Positions 8,161 through 17,165 are shown, numbered from the stretch's first letter. The stretch: DNA of 64,000 bases from Desulfovibrio aminophilus (GCF_023660105.1 NZ_JAMHGA010000031.1:1-64000), one strand, 5' to 3'. The notes: generated by a model not told the origin, from the sequence alone. A program made the numbers and translations.

Positions 8161-8182
8161 TTTCACGTGAATCCACGTGAAA
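8161..8182. promoter_or_regulatory. Perfect 9-bp inverted repeat, candidate operator
   Basis: TTTCACGTG-AATC-CACGTGAAA, a perfect dyad of two CACGTG cores. It sits 5 bp upstream of the -35 of the collar operon, the position of an activator site. The regulator is unknown. The rest of the 8022-8251 gap holds nothing else recognised. Confidence 0.55.
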
Positions 8183-8251
8183 GATGAGAAAACATACTGA
8201 AATAATTGAAAGAGTGGAGAGTTGTCCCTGGCGGGGGACGGTCCGTCCGGC

Positions 8252-11200
8252 CTACTGATGGAGCGGCCGCAGTCGGTCCAGCGCGCGCCGCAGTTCGTCG
8301 CGGCGGCCGGAGTCCGGGCAGGCGGAGAGCACGAACTCCGCCGTGGCCGCGACGCTGCGCCAGCGCGGCTTCTGGGGCAGGGTTTCGGGGCTCAGGTACT
8401 TGTCCAGGGTCTGCGTGCGCAGGTAGCCGTCGCGCTCCATGTAGGCGTTCCACAAGCCGGACTGCGCGGCCAGTTCGCCCTTGCCCAGGCCCGTGGCCTC
8501 GGTCCAGCAGTCCAGGGCCGCGCGCATCACCCGCACCGCCAGCAGACGGGCGTCCGGCTCCGCGCCGCCGCTGAGCCGGTCGTGGATGCTCTCCAGCAGG
8601 GCGTCGACGGCGTTCAGGTCTTCCAGCACGGCGGCCTGCGCGTCGCCATTCTCCGTGGCCGGCAGGGTTTCGGCGATGCGCTGCAGGCGCAGCCGGTTGC
8701 CCTCCACCCGGCGCAGCATGGCCGCTGAATCGGCCAGCCCTCCGCCGTCGCCGTCCGTTCCGGCCGGGCCGAGGCTCAACAGCAACAGGGACTCCTCCTC
8801 CAGGTCCAGCCGGACGGCGTGCACACGGCAGACGCGAGGGGCCTCGCCGTCCGAGGCGATGTCCACGGCCTCGAAGCTCGCGGCCGCGTCCCCGCCGTCC
8901 AGGAGCCGGTCCAGACCCTCCGCGAGGCGGCGGGCGGCGGGCGAGTCCGGCGCGGCCAGGAGCCGGGCCAGGGGTTGGCCGAGGATGTCCTCCGCGCGCC
9001 TGTTGGCCAGGGCCTCGAAGGCCTGGTTGCAGAAGGCGATCTCCCGGCTCTGGTTCAGAGCGAACACCGCCTCGCCGACGGCGTCGAGCATGCGCGAGAG
9101 CCGGATTTGGCGGAGCCGCAAGTCCTGCTCGGTCTTGCGGCGCATGGCCACCTCGCGCCGCAGGTCGGCGTTCTCCTCCAGCACGCGGTGGGCCCGTCGC
9201 AGTTCCAACTGCGTGCCCACCCGGGCCACCAGCTCTTCCCGGGAGAAGGGCTTGGTCACGTAGTCGTTGGCCCCGGCGGCGAAACCCTCCAACACGTCCT
9301 CCACGCGGCCCCGGCAGGTGAGCATGACCACGGGCAGGGAGGCCGCGCCGCGCGAGCGGCGGATTTCCCGGCATACGGCATAGCCGTCCTGGCCGGGCAT
9401 CATCACGTCCAGGAGCACCATTCCGGGCTGGTCGCCCGCGCCCAGGAGGGCCAGGGCCTCCGGGCCGCTCCGGGCGGTCTTGAAGGTGATCTCCGCCAGC
9501 GCGAGGCAGGTGGCCACCACGTGCAGGTTCACGGGCTCGTCGTCCACGACCAGCACCTGGTAGTCCCGGCCTGTGGTTCCCTGTGGCGAGGGGCCGTCGT
9601 CCAGTCCGAAGGGCGGGTCGACATCCTCGCCGCGGTCCGTCGCGGGCGGCGGCGCGGCTTCCGTCGCGGGGCAGAGCGGCAGGGTGAAGTTGAACACGCT
9701 GCCCTGGCCGGGACCGGAGGCGACCGTGAGCTCCCCGCCGTGCAGCTCCACCAGCCGCCTGGCGATGGCCAGCCCCAGGCCCGCGCCGCCGGTGCCCCCG
9801 GAATCGTCGGCCGCCAGCTGCGAGTAGGACTCGAAGATGCGCTCCCGGTCGCCGGGGGCGATGCCCGCGCCCGAGTCGGCCACGGAGACCTCCAGACGCT
9901 GGCCCAGGACCCGGGCGGAGAGCTCCACCCAGCCGTGCTCCGTGTATTTGATGCCGTTGCCCACGAGGTTGAACAGGATCTGCTCCAGGCGGCCGGGGTC
10001 GGCCAGGACCGGCGGCAGATTCTGGGGCAGGCGGTCGCGCAGTTCCAGGCCCTTGTCCGCCGCGAGCCCACGCGTCAGGGCCAGCACGCGCCTGACGGCG
10101 GCCTCCAGGCGCACCGGCTCCGGCGCGAGCTTCACGTCCATGTGTTCCAGCCGGGCGTGCTCCAGCACGTCGTCCACCAGGCGGGACAGGCGCTTGCCGC
10201 TGTGGGAGAGCATGCGCAGATGCCCCCTGGCGGCCTCGGACATCCCGCCCCCGGCCCCGGCCAGGAGCGAATCCGAGATGCCCACCATGCCCGCCAGCGG
10301 GGTCTTCAGTTCGTGGGTGGCGTTGGCCAGGAACTCGTCCTTGAGCCGGTTCAGGCGCAGCAGGCGCTCGTTGGCGGTCTCCAGCTCGCCGGAGAGCCGC
10401 TCCACCTTGAGGAAGGCCTGGGAGTAGCGCACGGACATGAACAGCGAGTGCGAGAGGATGAAGACCGGCATGCCGTAGGGCGCGAAGCCCGCCGAGGGGG
10501 CCAGGTGCAGGTCGAAGAGGACCTTGCTCAGCTCCGCCCAGGCCAGGGCCAGGTAGCCCGGAGCCAGCAGAAGCGCCCCGCGCTCGCGGCGGAGGAGGTC
10601 CGTGGCGAAGGCCGCGAAGAGATAGAGAAAGGCCGTGCGCGTGGCCACGTAGTAGAGCAGGGGAATGCGGCCGAAGGCGCTGGGCCCGCTGACCAGCAGG
10701 AAGGCGACGTACGCGCCGCCGAGCAGGATGTAGAAGGCGTTGACCTGGCGGCCGAAGCGCTTGGGGAACAGCGAATGGTAGAGCACCACCATGAGCGGGA
10801 TGGTGAACCCGTAGGGCAGCAGCGCCAGGTCGATGTGCAGCCGCCAGGGCAGCCGCGTCAGCGCGTTTATGACGAAGCCGCTGGTCGGGCTGAACAGGGT
10901 GGCCACGCTCCAGGCCAGGGCGAAGAGGCCGAAGTAGAGGTTGCTCTTGTCGGACCGGCGCATGGCGAAGACCACGAGGTGGTACCCGCCCATGGCCAGC
11001 AGGATTCCGGCGATGAGCGCGGCGGTCATCCAGCGCGCGCCGGTCATGCGGCTGATCTGCTCCCGCGCGCCCAGGAGGATGGGGGCGTTCAGGCCGCCCT
11101 GGGCGTTGGCGTGGTTCGAGATCACGAGCACGATTTCGCTCTCCGGCCCGAGAGGGCCGAGGTCGGGCATGATGAGGTGCGTGCGCGGAGTCTCGCGGCC

Positions 11201-11671
11201 GGCGTCCGAGTCGATGTCCCCGCTGGAGCCGACGAGGCGGCCGTCCACCCAGACCCGGCAGACCGAGAGCGGTCCGGAGATGTGCAGGGCGTTCGCCGCC
11301 GCGCCGGGCGCGAGGCGCAGCCGCAGCCGGTAGGCGGCCAGGCCGTGGGGCGAGACGGCGGCGCCCAGGGCCGAGGGTCCGCCCCAGAGGGACGGGAGCG
11401 GGTAGTGGTCGGCCGGTCCTCCGGGGTTCAGGGGGCCGCGATGGCCGGAGGGCCCGGCGCTCCCCCACAGGAACTCCCACTGCCCGTTCAGCGCGACGTT
11501 GCCGTCCCGCTGGAAGTCCCAGCCCGTGAGGTCGATGACCCCGGCCTCGGCCCTCGGCGCGGGACGCGTCCGTTCGCAGCCAGCGAACAGCAGGAGCAGG
11601 ACGAACAGCCCCAGCACGAGCGGTATTCGCCTGGCGGGAGTCCTGTTCCGGCGGTGGGAGCGGAGGAGCAT
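8252..11671 (-). CDS. 7TMR-DISM hybrid sensor histidine kinase (HisKA-HATPase-REC-PAS)
   Basis: 1139 residues from the chosen start. A lipoprotein-type signal (LLLLFAGC, Cys about residue 32) leads to a periplasmic jelly-roll 7TMR-DISMED2-like sensor (about 45-190) and a seven-helix membrane block (about 205-420). Then come HisKA with the phospho-acceptor H in NATHELKTPLAG (about 450-460), an HATPase (GTGGAGLGLAIARRL), a receiver starting VLVVDDEP (about 704) with LLDVMMPGQDGY and the KPF lysine, and a PAS-like region (about 860-970). The C-terminal ~170 residues are not recognised. It likely senses a carbohydrate-type or other ligand and feeds a phosphorelay. There is no HPt in the protein; a REC-HPt gene exists at 37843-38616. 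In-frame starts exist at 11716 and 11818; 11671 gives a normal-length lipoprotein signal. Confidence 0.87.
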   Translation of the reverse strand: MLLRSHRRNRTPARRIPLVLGLFVLLLLFAGCERTRPAPRAEAGVIDLTGWDFQRDGNVALNGQWEFLWGSAGPSGHRGPLNPGGPADHYPLPSLWGGPSALGAAVSPHGLAAYRLRLRLAPGAAANALHISGPLSVCRVWVDGRLVGSSGDIDSDAGRETPRTHLIMPDLGPLGPESEIVLVISNHANAQGGLNAPILLGAREQISRMTGARWMTAALIAGILLAMGGYHLVVFAMRRSDKSNLYFGLFALAWSVATLFSPTSGFVINALTRLPWRLHIDLALLPYGFTIPLMVVLYHSLFPKRFGRQVNAFYILLGGAYVAFLLVSGPSAFGRIPLLYYVATRTAFLYLFAAFATDLLRRERGALLLAPGYLALAWAELSKVLFDLHLAPSAGFAPYGMPVFILSHSLFMSVRYSQAFLKVERLSGELETANERLLRLNRLKDEFLANATHELKTPLAGMVGISDSLLAGAGGGMSEAARGHLRMLSHSGKRLSRLVDDVLEHARLEHMDVKLAPEPVRLEAAVRRVLALTRGLAADKGLELRDRLPQNLPPVLADPGRLEQILFNLVGNGIKYTEHGWVELSARVLGQRLEVSVADSGAGIAPGDRERIFESYSQLAADDSGGTGGAGLGLAIARRLVELHGGELTVASGPGQGSVFNFTLPLCPATEAAPPPATDRGEDVDPPFGLDDGPSPQGTTGRDYQVLVVDDEPVNLHVVATCLALAEITFKTARSGPEALALLGAGDQPGMVLLDVMMPGQDGYAVCREIRRSRGAASLPVVMLTCRGRVEDVLEGFAAGANDYVTKPFSREELVARVGTQLELRRAHRVLEENADLRREVAMRRKTEQDLRLRQIRLSRMLDAVGEAVFALNQSREIAFCNQAFEALANRRAEDILGQPLARLLAAPDSPAARRLAEGLDRLLDGGDAAASFEAVDIASDGEAPRVCRVHAVRLDLEEESLLLLSLGPAGTDGDGGGLADSAAMLRRVEGNRLRLQRIAETLPATENGDAQAAVLEDLNAVDALLESIHDRLSGGAEPDARLLAVRVMRAALDCWTEATGLGKGELAAQSGLWNAYMERDGYLRTQTLDKYLSPETLPQKPRWRSVAATAEFVLSACPDSGRRDELRRALDRLRPLHQ

Positions 11672-11892
11672 GGGCAAGCGATAGCGGAGGAAGGATAATA
11701 CCGCAAGAGAATGCATAGTCCGATGGGCATGTTCGGTGGGGGCGGGACGAGGAGCGCCCGCCGTTCGGATGTGCCCTCCGGGGCGGCCCGGCCGACTGTT
11801 TCCTTCCCGCCGCCGCATGTGTTAGTCCTGCGCGTACCCGGTTGGCTCGCTCAGCCGTCGTTTGCCCCGGGGCTCACAATAGTGGAGGGCGG

Positions 11893-12921
11893 ATGCGTTC
11901 CCGAGCTGAAAACCTGGCCGCCCTTCGCGCGGCGTTCCGTGAGATCGAGCCGGGCCAGAAGTTCGTGGTGGACGACTTCCGGCCCGAGGACGCCCTGGGC
12001 GTGGCCCTGCTCTACCATGCCGTCCACGGCGACGGCTTCGCCGTGGATTCGGTGTATGACCCCGATGCGATCCGCGCCGACGCGCGGGGGGGCGACCTGC
12101 ACATGGTGGTGGGCCGCACCGAACGCGGAGAGATCGTCGGCCTCTACTGCCTGTTCCGCAATCCCCCGGGACCGCGCATCATGGAGGCCGGAGGCTGGGC
12201 GGTGCTTCCCTCCTACCGCAACACCTCGCTGGCCATGCGCCTGGCCCAGCGCATCCACACCCGCCCCCCGGAACGCCTCGGCCTGGACGCGATCTTCGGC
12301 CAAAGCGTCTGCGACCACGTGATCACCCAGAAGATGAGCGACAAGTACGGGGCGGTCTCCTGCGCGCTGGAGCTGGACGCCATGCCGCCGCGGCCGGACG
12401 CCGGAGGGCCGCCCGCGCGGGTCACGCTTCTGGACGGCGTCATCGTCTTCCGGGACACGCCCCACGCCGTGCATTTGCCGGAGCCGTATGCGCCGGTCCT
12501 GCGCGGCATGTACTCCGCCTGGGGCCTGCCCCGCGACCTGCTTCCGGATGAGGGCCCTGCCGGGGCGTCGCGCCTCGCCGCGCAACGCGTGGACGGAGCC
12601 TCCCTGGTCCGGTTCAGCGCGGAGGGCTGCGGCCCCGACTTCGCCGACCGGCTGGCGGAACTGGAGCGGGAGAACGCGGATCGCCATGTCCGCCATCTCG
12701 TGCTGCCCCTGGACCGGCCGGGAGTGACGCAGGCGGTCCGGGCCGCGCGGCGCGCCGGGTTTTTCCTGGGCGGGCTGCTCCCGCTCTGGACCGGCCACGA
12801 CGCCCTTCTCCTGCAGAAGCTCGCATTTGCCCCGGACTTTTCCCGGGTGCAGGTGTATACGGACGAGGCCAAGCGCCTTTTGGACGCCGTGCGGAGCGAC
12901 TGGAGCGCCCCGCGCGCCTGA
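11893..12921 (+). CDS. GNAT-like protein, paralogue of the middle domain of the next gene
   Basis: 342 residues, cytosolic, no signal. The N-terminal half looks like a GNAT fold (VDDFRPEDALGVALLYHAVHG, then EIVGLYCLF and VLPSYRNTSLAMRLAQRI). The C-terminal half ends in FLGGLLPLWTGHDALLLQKL and VYTDEAKRLLDAVRSDW. The same landmarks in the same order occur in the middle of the downstream fusion (FLGGLLPRWFDDDGLLLQKV, LYSQRAHRILDLIRRD), so the two are paralogues. The usual acetyl-CoA loop (R/Q-x-x-G-x-G/A) is absent at the expected place, so acetyl transfer is doubtful. The start 11893 has GGAGG close upstream. It is probably in one operon with the fusion gene, 54 bp away. The substrate is unknown. 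Confidence 0.7.
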   Translation: MRSRAENLAALRAAFREIEPGQKFVVDDFRPEDALGVALLYHAVHGDGFAVDSVYDPDAIRADARGGDLHMVVGRTERGEIVGLYCLFRNPPGPRIMEAGGWAVLPSYRNTSLAMRLAQRIHTRPPERLGLDAIFGQSVCDHVITQKMSDKYGAVSCALELDAMPPRPDAGGPPARVTLLDGVIVFRDTPHAVHLPEPYAPVLRGMYSAWGLPRDLLPDEGPAGASRLAAQRVDGASLVRFSAEGCGPDFADRLAELERENADRHVRHLVLPLDRPGVTQAVRAARRAGFFLGGLLPLWTGHDALLLQKLAFAPDFSRVQVYTDEAKRLLDAVRSDWSAPRA

Positions 12922-12975
12922 CCGCGACGGCCCGGCCGCGCGGCCGGAACACGACTCATGCCCGAGGAGCCCGCC

Positions 12976-15900
12976 ATGCAAAGCCTTCGCCTGAACGCCG
13001 AGGATTACTTCCTGCTGGTCCGCGGACTGGCCTTCGCCGAGATCAAGGCCGCCCGCAACGTCTCCGACGTGTTCGGGGACGAACTGCAACTCGTCCCGGA
13101 CAGCGCCTTCCAGGACGAGCCGCTGAGCGCCACGCGGGAGGAACTCGTCCGCATGGCCGAGGGCGTGCGCGGCTTCTTCGGGCTGGGCGAACAATCGGTC
13201 GCGGAACTCGTGGCGACGCCGACCCCGGGGGGCTGGGCGGAACTGGTGGAGCGCGCCGCGGGGCCGCGCCCGGAGGTGGTGACGTTCTTCACTTCCGGCA
13301 GCACGGGCAAGCCCAAGCCCATTCTCCGCAAGTTCTTCCATCTGGAGCAGGACGCCCACCATCTGGGCCGCATGCTCGGCGGGGCCAGGCGGGTGGTCGC
13401 CCTGGTTCCTCCCCACCACATCTATGGGTTCATCTACACCATCCTCATCCCCAAGGTGCTGGGCGCGCCCTGCGTGATCAAGCGTTTCCAGCGCCCCGCC
13501 GCCATCGTCCGGAGCCTTGAGCCCTTCGACGCCGTGGTGGGCATCCCCCTGCTCTGGAAGCTCTGCTCCGAAACCAAGGAACGCTTCCCGGCCTCGGTCG
13601 TCGGCGTCACCTCCACCGGCCCCTGCCCGGCGGAGGTCATCCACGCCCTGCGCCGCCAGGGCCTGTCCGTGATGAACGAGATCTACGGCTCGTCCGAGAG
13701 CGGGGCCATGGGCCACCGGCAAAGTCCGGAGGCGCCGCTGACCCTCATGGCCACCTGGAAGCGGCTGGGCGGGAACCGCTTCGCCCGGGAGATGGAGGAC
13801 GGCTCCCTGTCCGAGCCCTTCGAGTTCCAGGACCAGCTGGAATGGCTGGACGAGACGCGCTTCACCGTCCAGAAGCGCCTGGACAGCGCGGTGCAGGTGG
13901 CGGGCATCAACATCTATCCGGCGCGCGTGCGCGAGGCCCTGCTGGAGCACCCGGAGGTGGAGGACTGCGCCGTGCGGCTCATGCGGCCGGAGGAGGGCGA
14001 CCGGCTCAAGGCCTTCGTGGTGCCCAAGGCGGGCCGCGAGAGCGGAGCGGAGCTTTCCGACGCGCTCCTGCGGCATCTCGCCTCCCGCGTCGGCCCCCTG
14101 GAGCAGCCCCGGTCGATCCTGTTCGGGCCGGAACTGCCGCGCAACGAGATGGGCAAGCTGGCCGACTGGACCATCGAGACGCGGCGGCTGGGCCAGACCC
14201 TGGACCAGGCGCTCCAGCGCCTGGAGCGCGAGCACGTCCCGGTCCAGCCGGGGCAGGAGTTCGCCGTGGACGCCTTCCAGCCCGGCGACGCCTGGGGCGT
14301 GGCGCGCCTGTTCTACGCCGAGCACGGCCGGTCCTTTCCCTTCGAGGCGTACTACATTCCCGAGCGGCTGCGGGAGGAGCATCGGCTGGGCCTGCTGCAC
14401 AGCGCCGTGGCCCGCACGCCCACGGGCGACATCGTGGGCTTCGGCAGCTGCTTCCGCAGCTCCGCGCCGTATCACGGGGTGTACGAGATCGGCGCCCACC
14501 AGGTGCTCGCGGACTACCGCGCCGCCCGCGTGGGATTCGCCCTCCAGGAGTACATCAAGGACGTGCTCCTGCCGGGCCGCCGGGTGGAGGTCTTTTTCAG
14601 CGAGGCGCCCTGCCACCAGGTGGTGACCCAGAAATTCGCCGCCATGAGCGGGTTCCGCGAGACGGCCCTGGAGATCGGGCTGATGCCCGCCGACGCCTAT
14701 GGCCCCACCGAGCACCCGGAGGACCGCGTCTCGGCCCTGCTGCTCTTCGGCGGCCGCGAGGACGCGCCGCGCGATATCCACTGTCCGGAGCGCCACATGG
14801 AGGCGGCGGCCTATTTCCTGGAGGGGACCGGAGTTCGGCGCACCCTGCTGGCCGCCCAGGGCACGCCCCCGGACGGGCATTGCACCCGGGCCTCCACCGA
14901 GCACTTCACCTTCGCCCAGGTGGCCCGCATGCACGTGCAGACCCTGGGACAGGACTTCGAGGCCACCCTGGACGGCTTCGAAACCCAGGCGGGCAGCCGC
15001 GGGGCCAGGGTGCTCCAGGTCTTCCTCAACCTGGGCGAGGCCTGGTGCCACACGGGCCTGGAGGCCTTGCGCCCGCGCGGCTACTTCCTGGGCGGGCTCC
15101 TGCCGCGCTGGTTCGACGACGACGGCCTGCTGCTCCAGAAGGTGCTGGACATGCCCGCCTTCGACTCCATCAAGCTCTATTCCCAGCGGGCCCACCGCAT
15201 CCTGGACCTCATCCGCCGCGACATCGAGTCCAACCCGGCCTGCCGCGCCCCGCGCCGGGCCAAGGCCCCGGCCCTGGCGGAAACCGCTGGATTCCGCGCC
15301 TCGGAGATCGCCGAGGTGAGCATCGCGGGCGAAGGCCTGACCGTGGAGGAGGTGGTGGCCGTGGCCCGCCACGGAGCCGCCGCCCGGCTGACGCGGGACG
15401 AGGGCGCGCTGGCCCGCGTCGAATCCTCGGCCGCGTTCATCGAGTGGGCCGTGCGCACCGGCGAGCCCATCTACGGGGTGAACACGGGCTTCGGCGGCAT
15501 GGCCAACATCGCCATCAAGGAGCAGGACCTCTGCGACCTGCAGAACAACCTGCTGCGTTTCCTCAACGTCTGCGCGGGCGACCACCTGCCCCAGGAGGAC
15601 GTGCGCGCGGGCATGCTGCTGCGGGCCAACTCCCACATGCGGGGCGTCTCCGGCGTCCGCCGGGAGCTCATCGAGCGGCTGCTGCTCTTCCTGAACAACG
15701 GCGTGACGCCCCTGGTGCGCGACATGGGCTCCATCGGCGCCAGCGGCGACCTGGCCCCCCTGGCCTCGATCACCGGAGCGCTCGTGGGCGCGGACGCCTG
15801 CTTCCGGGTCTCCATGGGCGGGGAGGAGGTGAGCTGCCTGGAGGCGCTGGAGCGCCTCGGGCTGAAGCCCCTGCCCCTGGGCCCCAAGGAGGGCCTGGGC

Positions 15901-16944
15901 ATGGTCAACGGCACCTCGGTGATGACCGGCATCGCCGCCAACTGCCTGTACGACGCGCGCAAGCTGGTCGCCCTGTCCCTGGGCTTCCACGCCCTGGCCG
16001 TCCAGGCGCTCGTGGGCTCCAACCAGTCCTTCCACCCCTTCATCCACCAGCACAAGCCGCACCCGGGCCAGGTCCTGGCGGCGGAGATCATGCTGGGCCA
16101 GCTGCGGGGTTCGTCCATGTGCCGCGACGAGCTGGACGGCCATCACGGCATCGTGGACGGCCAGCCCGCCCAGGACCGCTACTCGCTGCGCTGCCTGCCC
16201 CAGTTCCTCGGCCCGGTGCTGGAGGCGGTGGCCCGGACGCGGCGCACCCTGGAGACGGAGATCAACTCCGCCAACGACAACCCGCTCATCGACGGCGAGG
16301 GCTGCCTGAGCCTGCACAGCGGCAACTTCCTGGGGCAGTACGTGGCCGTGTCCATGGACCACCTGCGCTACTGCCTGGGCCTCATGACCAAGCACATGGA
16401 CGCCCAGATCGCCCTCATGGTGGCCCCGGAGTTCAACGGCGGCCTGCCCGCGTCCCTGGTGGGCAATCCCGCGCGGACGGTGAACATGGGCCTCAAGGGC
16501 CTGCAGATCGCCGCCAACTCCATCATGCCCCTGGTCTCGTTCTACGGCGCGCCCATCGCGGACCGCTTCCCGACCCACGCCGAGCAGTTCAACCAGAACA
16601 TCAACAGCCAGGGCTTCAACGCCGCCACCCTGGCCCGCAAGTCCCTGCGGGCGCTGGAGGCCTACGTGGCCATGTCGCTCATCTTCGGGGTCCAGGCCGT
16701 GTCGCTGCGGGCCTTCCGCATGACCGGGACATACGACCCGACCCCGTTGCTCTCCCCGGCCTCGGGGGCCCTGTACGAGGCGACGCTGGCCGCCCTCGGC
16801 CGCGCGCCCGGCGCGGAGCGCCCGCTCGTCTGGAACGACGACGAGCAGTCCCTGGAACAGCTGGTCCTGGCCCTGCGGGCCGACATCGCGGCGGACGGCG
16901 GCGTGGTCCGGGCCGTGGGCGACGCGGTGGTCAAACTGGGCTAG
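12976..16944 (+). CDS. Fusion: aryl/acyl-AMP ligase + GNAT-like + MIO aromatic ammonia-lyase
   Basis: 1322 residues in three parts. Residues 1 to about 415 are an ANL adenylating enzyme: [12 protein letters not shown] (about 104-115), HHIYG, EIYGSSESG and a C-terminal K394 in NEMGKLADW, the A10 lysine. About 420-760 is a GNAT-like module paralogous to the preceding gene. About 770-1322 is a PAL/TAL/HAL lyase: Y833 in IYGVNTGFGG, MIO triad A922-S923-G924, INSANDNPL, and E1203/Q1207 in AEQFNQNINS. The lyase would release cinnamate-type acid from an aromatic amino acid and the ligase would activate it as AMP or CoA ester. F862-L863 in LLRFLN resembles phenylalanine-type selectivity. The start 12976 is favoured over 12958 by a GGAG 6 nt upstream. 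The final product is unknown; an aminomutase is an alternative for the lyase part. No stop or frameshift is seen at the joints. Confidence 0.85.
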   Translation: MQSLRLNAEDYFLLVRGLAFAEIKAARNVSDVFGDELQLVPDSAFQDEPLSATREELVRMAEGVRGFFGLGEQSVAELVATPTPGGWAELVERAAGPRPEVVTFFTSGSTGKPKPILRKFFHLEQDAHHLGRMLGGARRVVALVPPHHIYGFIYTILIPKVLGAPCVIKRFQRPAAIVRSLEPFDAVVGIPLLWKLCSETKERFPASVVGVTSTGPCPAEVIHALRRQGLSVMNEIYGSSESGAMGHRQSPEAPLTLMATWKRLGGNRFAREMEDGSLSEPFEFQDQLEWLDETRFTVQKRLDSAVQVAGINIYPARVREALLEHPEVEDCAVRLMRPEEGDRLKAFVVPKAGRESGAELSDALLRHLASRVGPLEQPRSILFGPELPRNEMGKLADWTIETRRLGQTLDQALQRLEREHVPVQPGQEFAVDAFQPGDAWGVARLFYAEHGRSFPFEAYYIPERLREEHRLGLLHSAVARTPTGDIVGFGSCFRSSAPYHGVYEIGAHQVLADYRAARVGFALQEYIKDVLLPGRRVEVFFSEAPCHQVVTQKFAAMSGFRETALEIGLMPADAYGPTEHPEDRVSALLLFGGREDAPRDIHCPERHMEAAAYFLEGTGVRRTLLAAQGTPPDGHCTRASTEHFTFAQVARMHVQTLGQDFEATLDGFETQAGSRGARVLQVFLNLGEAWCHTGLEALRPRGYFLGGLLPRWFDDDGLLLQKVLDMPAFDSIKLYSQRAHRILDLIRRDIESNPACRAPRRAKAPALAETAGFRASEIAEVSIAGEGLTVEEVVAVARHGAAARLTRDEGALARVESSAAFIEWAVRTGEPIYGVNTGFGGMANIAIKEQDLCDLQNNLLRFLNVCAGDHLPQEDVRAGMLLRANSHMRGVSGVRRELIERLLLFLNNGVTPLVRDMGSIGASGDLAPLASITGALVGADACFRVSMGGEEVSCLEALERLGLKPLPLGPKEGLGMVNGTSVMTGIAANCLYDARKLVALSLGFHALAVQALVGSNQSFHPFIHQHKPHPGQVLAAEIMLGQLRGSSMCRDELDGHHGIVDGQPAQDRYSLRCLPQFLGPVLEAVARTRRTLETEINSANDNPLIDGEGCLSLHSGNFLGQYVAVSMDHLRYCLGLMTKHMDAQIALMVAPEFNGGLPASLVGNPARTVNMGLKGLQIAANSIMPLVSFYGAPIADRFPTHAEQFNQNINSQGFNAATLARKSLRALEAYVAMSLIFGVQAVSLRAFRMTGTYDPTPLLSPASGALYEATLAALGRAPGAERPLVWNDDEQSLEQLVLALRADIAADGGVVRAVGDAVVKLG

Positions 16945-17033
16945 CGCCGACGGCCCGCGGCAAGACGCGGAGCCCAGCCCCGGCGATGGCGGGCGACGCC
17001 TCCACGGGAGGAGGGGACCCGCCAGCAGCAACG

Positions 17034-17066
17034 AAAAAGGGCTTGCGGATTTCTCCGCAAGCCCTT
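17034..17066 (-). terminator. Rho-independent terminator of tRNA-Phe
   Basis: A perfect 13-bp stem (17037-17049 with 17054-17066) and 4-nt loop, followed on the minus strand by TTT after the closing TT. It starts 8 bp beyond the tRNA 3' end. Confidence 0.85.
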
Positions 17067-17074
17067 GTCGTCCG

Positions 17075-17150
17075 TGGTGCCGAGGGACAGAATCGAACTG
17101 CCCACACGGGGATTTTCAGTCCCCTGCTCTACCAACTGAGCTACCTCGGC
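17075..17150 (-). tRNA. tRNA-Phe (GAA)
   Basis: 76 nt including an encoded CCA. Acceptor GCCGAGG/CCTCGGC, D stem GCTC/GAGC, anticodon stem GGGGA/TCCCC with loop CTGAAAA (anticodon GAA), variable loop GTGTG, T arm GGCAG-TTCGATT-CTGTC with one G-U pair. All helices close. It has its own promoter and terminator and sits between the PAL fusion and the AOR operon. Confidence 0.97.
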
Positions 17151-17165
17151 ACGGGTGAGAAGCGG

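Noticed and set aside
11851-17031. Very long open frame on the minus strand opposite the GNAT-like and PAL-fusion genes
   Set aside because: It mirrors codon bias of the high-GC sense genes; the translation is low-complexity (Gly/His/Ala/Val-rich) with no recognisable domain, while the sense strand has clear enzymes.
17075-17150. tRNA-Phe as an integration site for an island
   Set aside because: No integrase, direct repeat of the tRNA 3' end or composition shift was found on either side.
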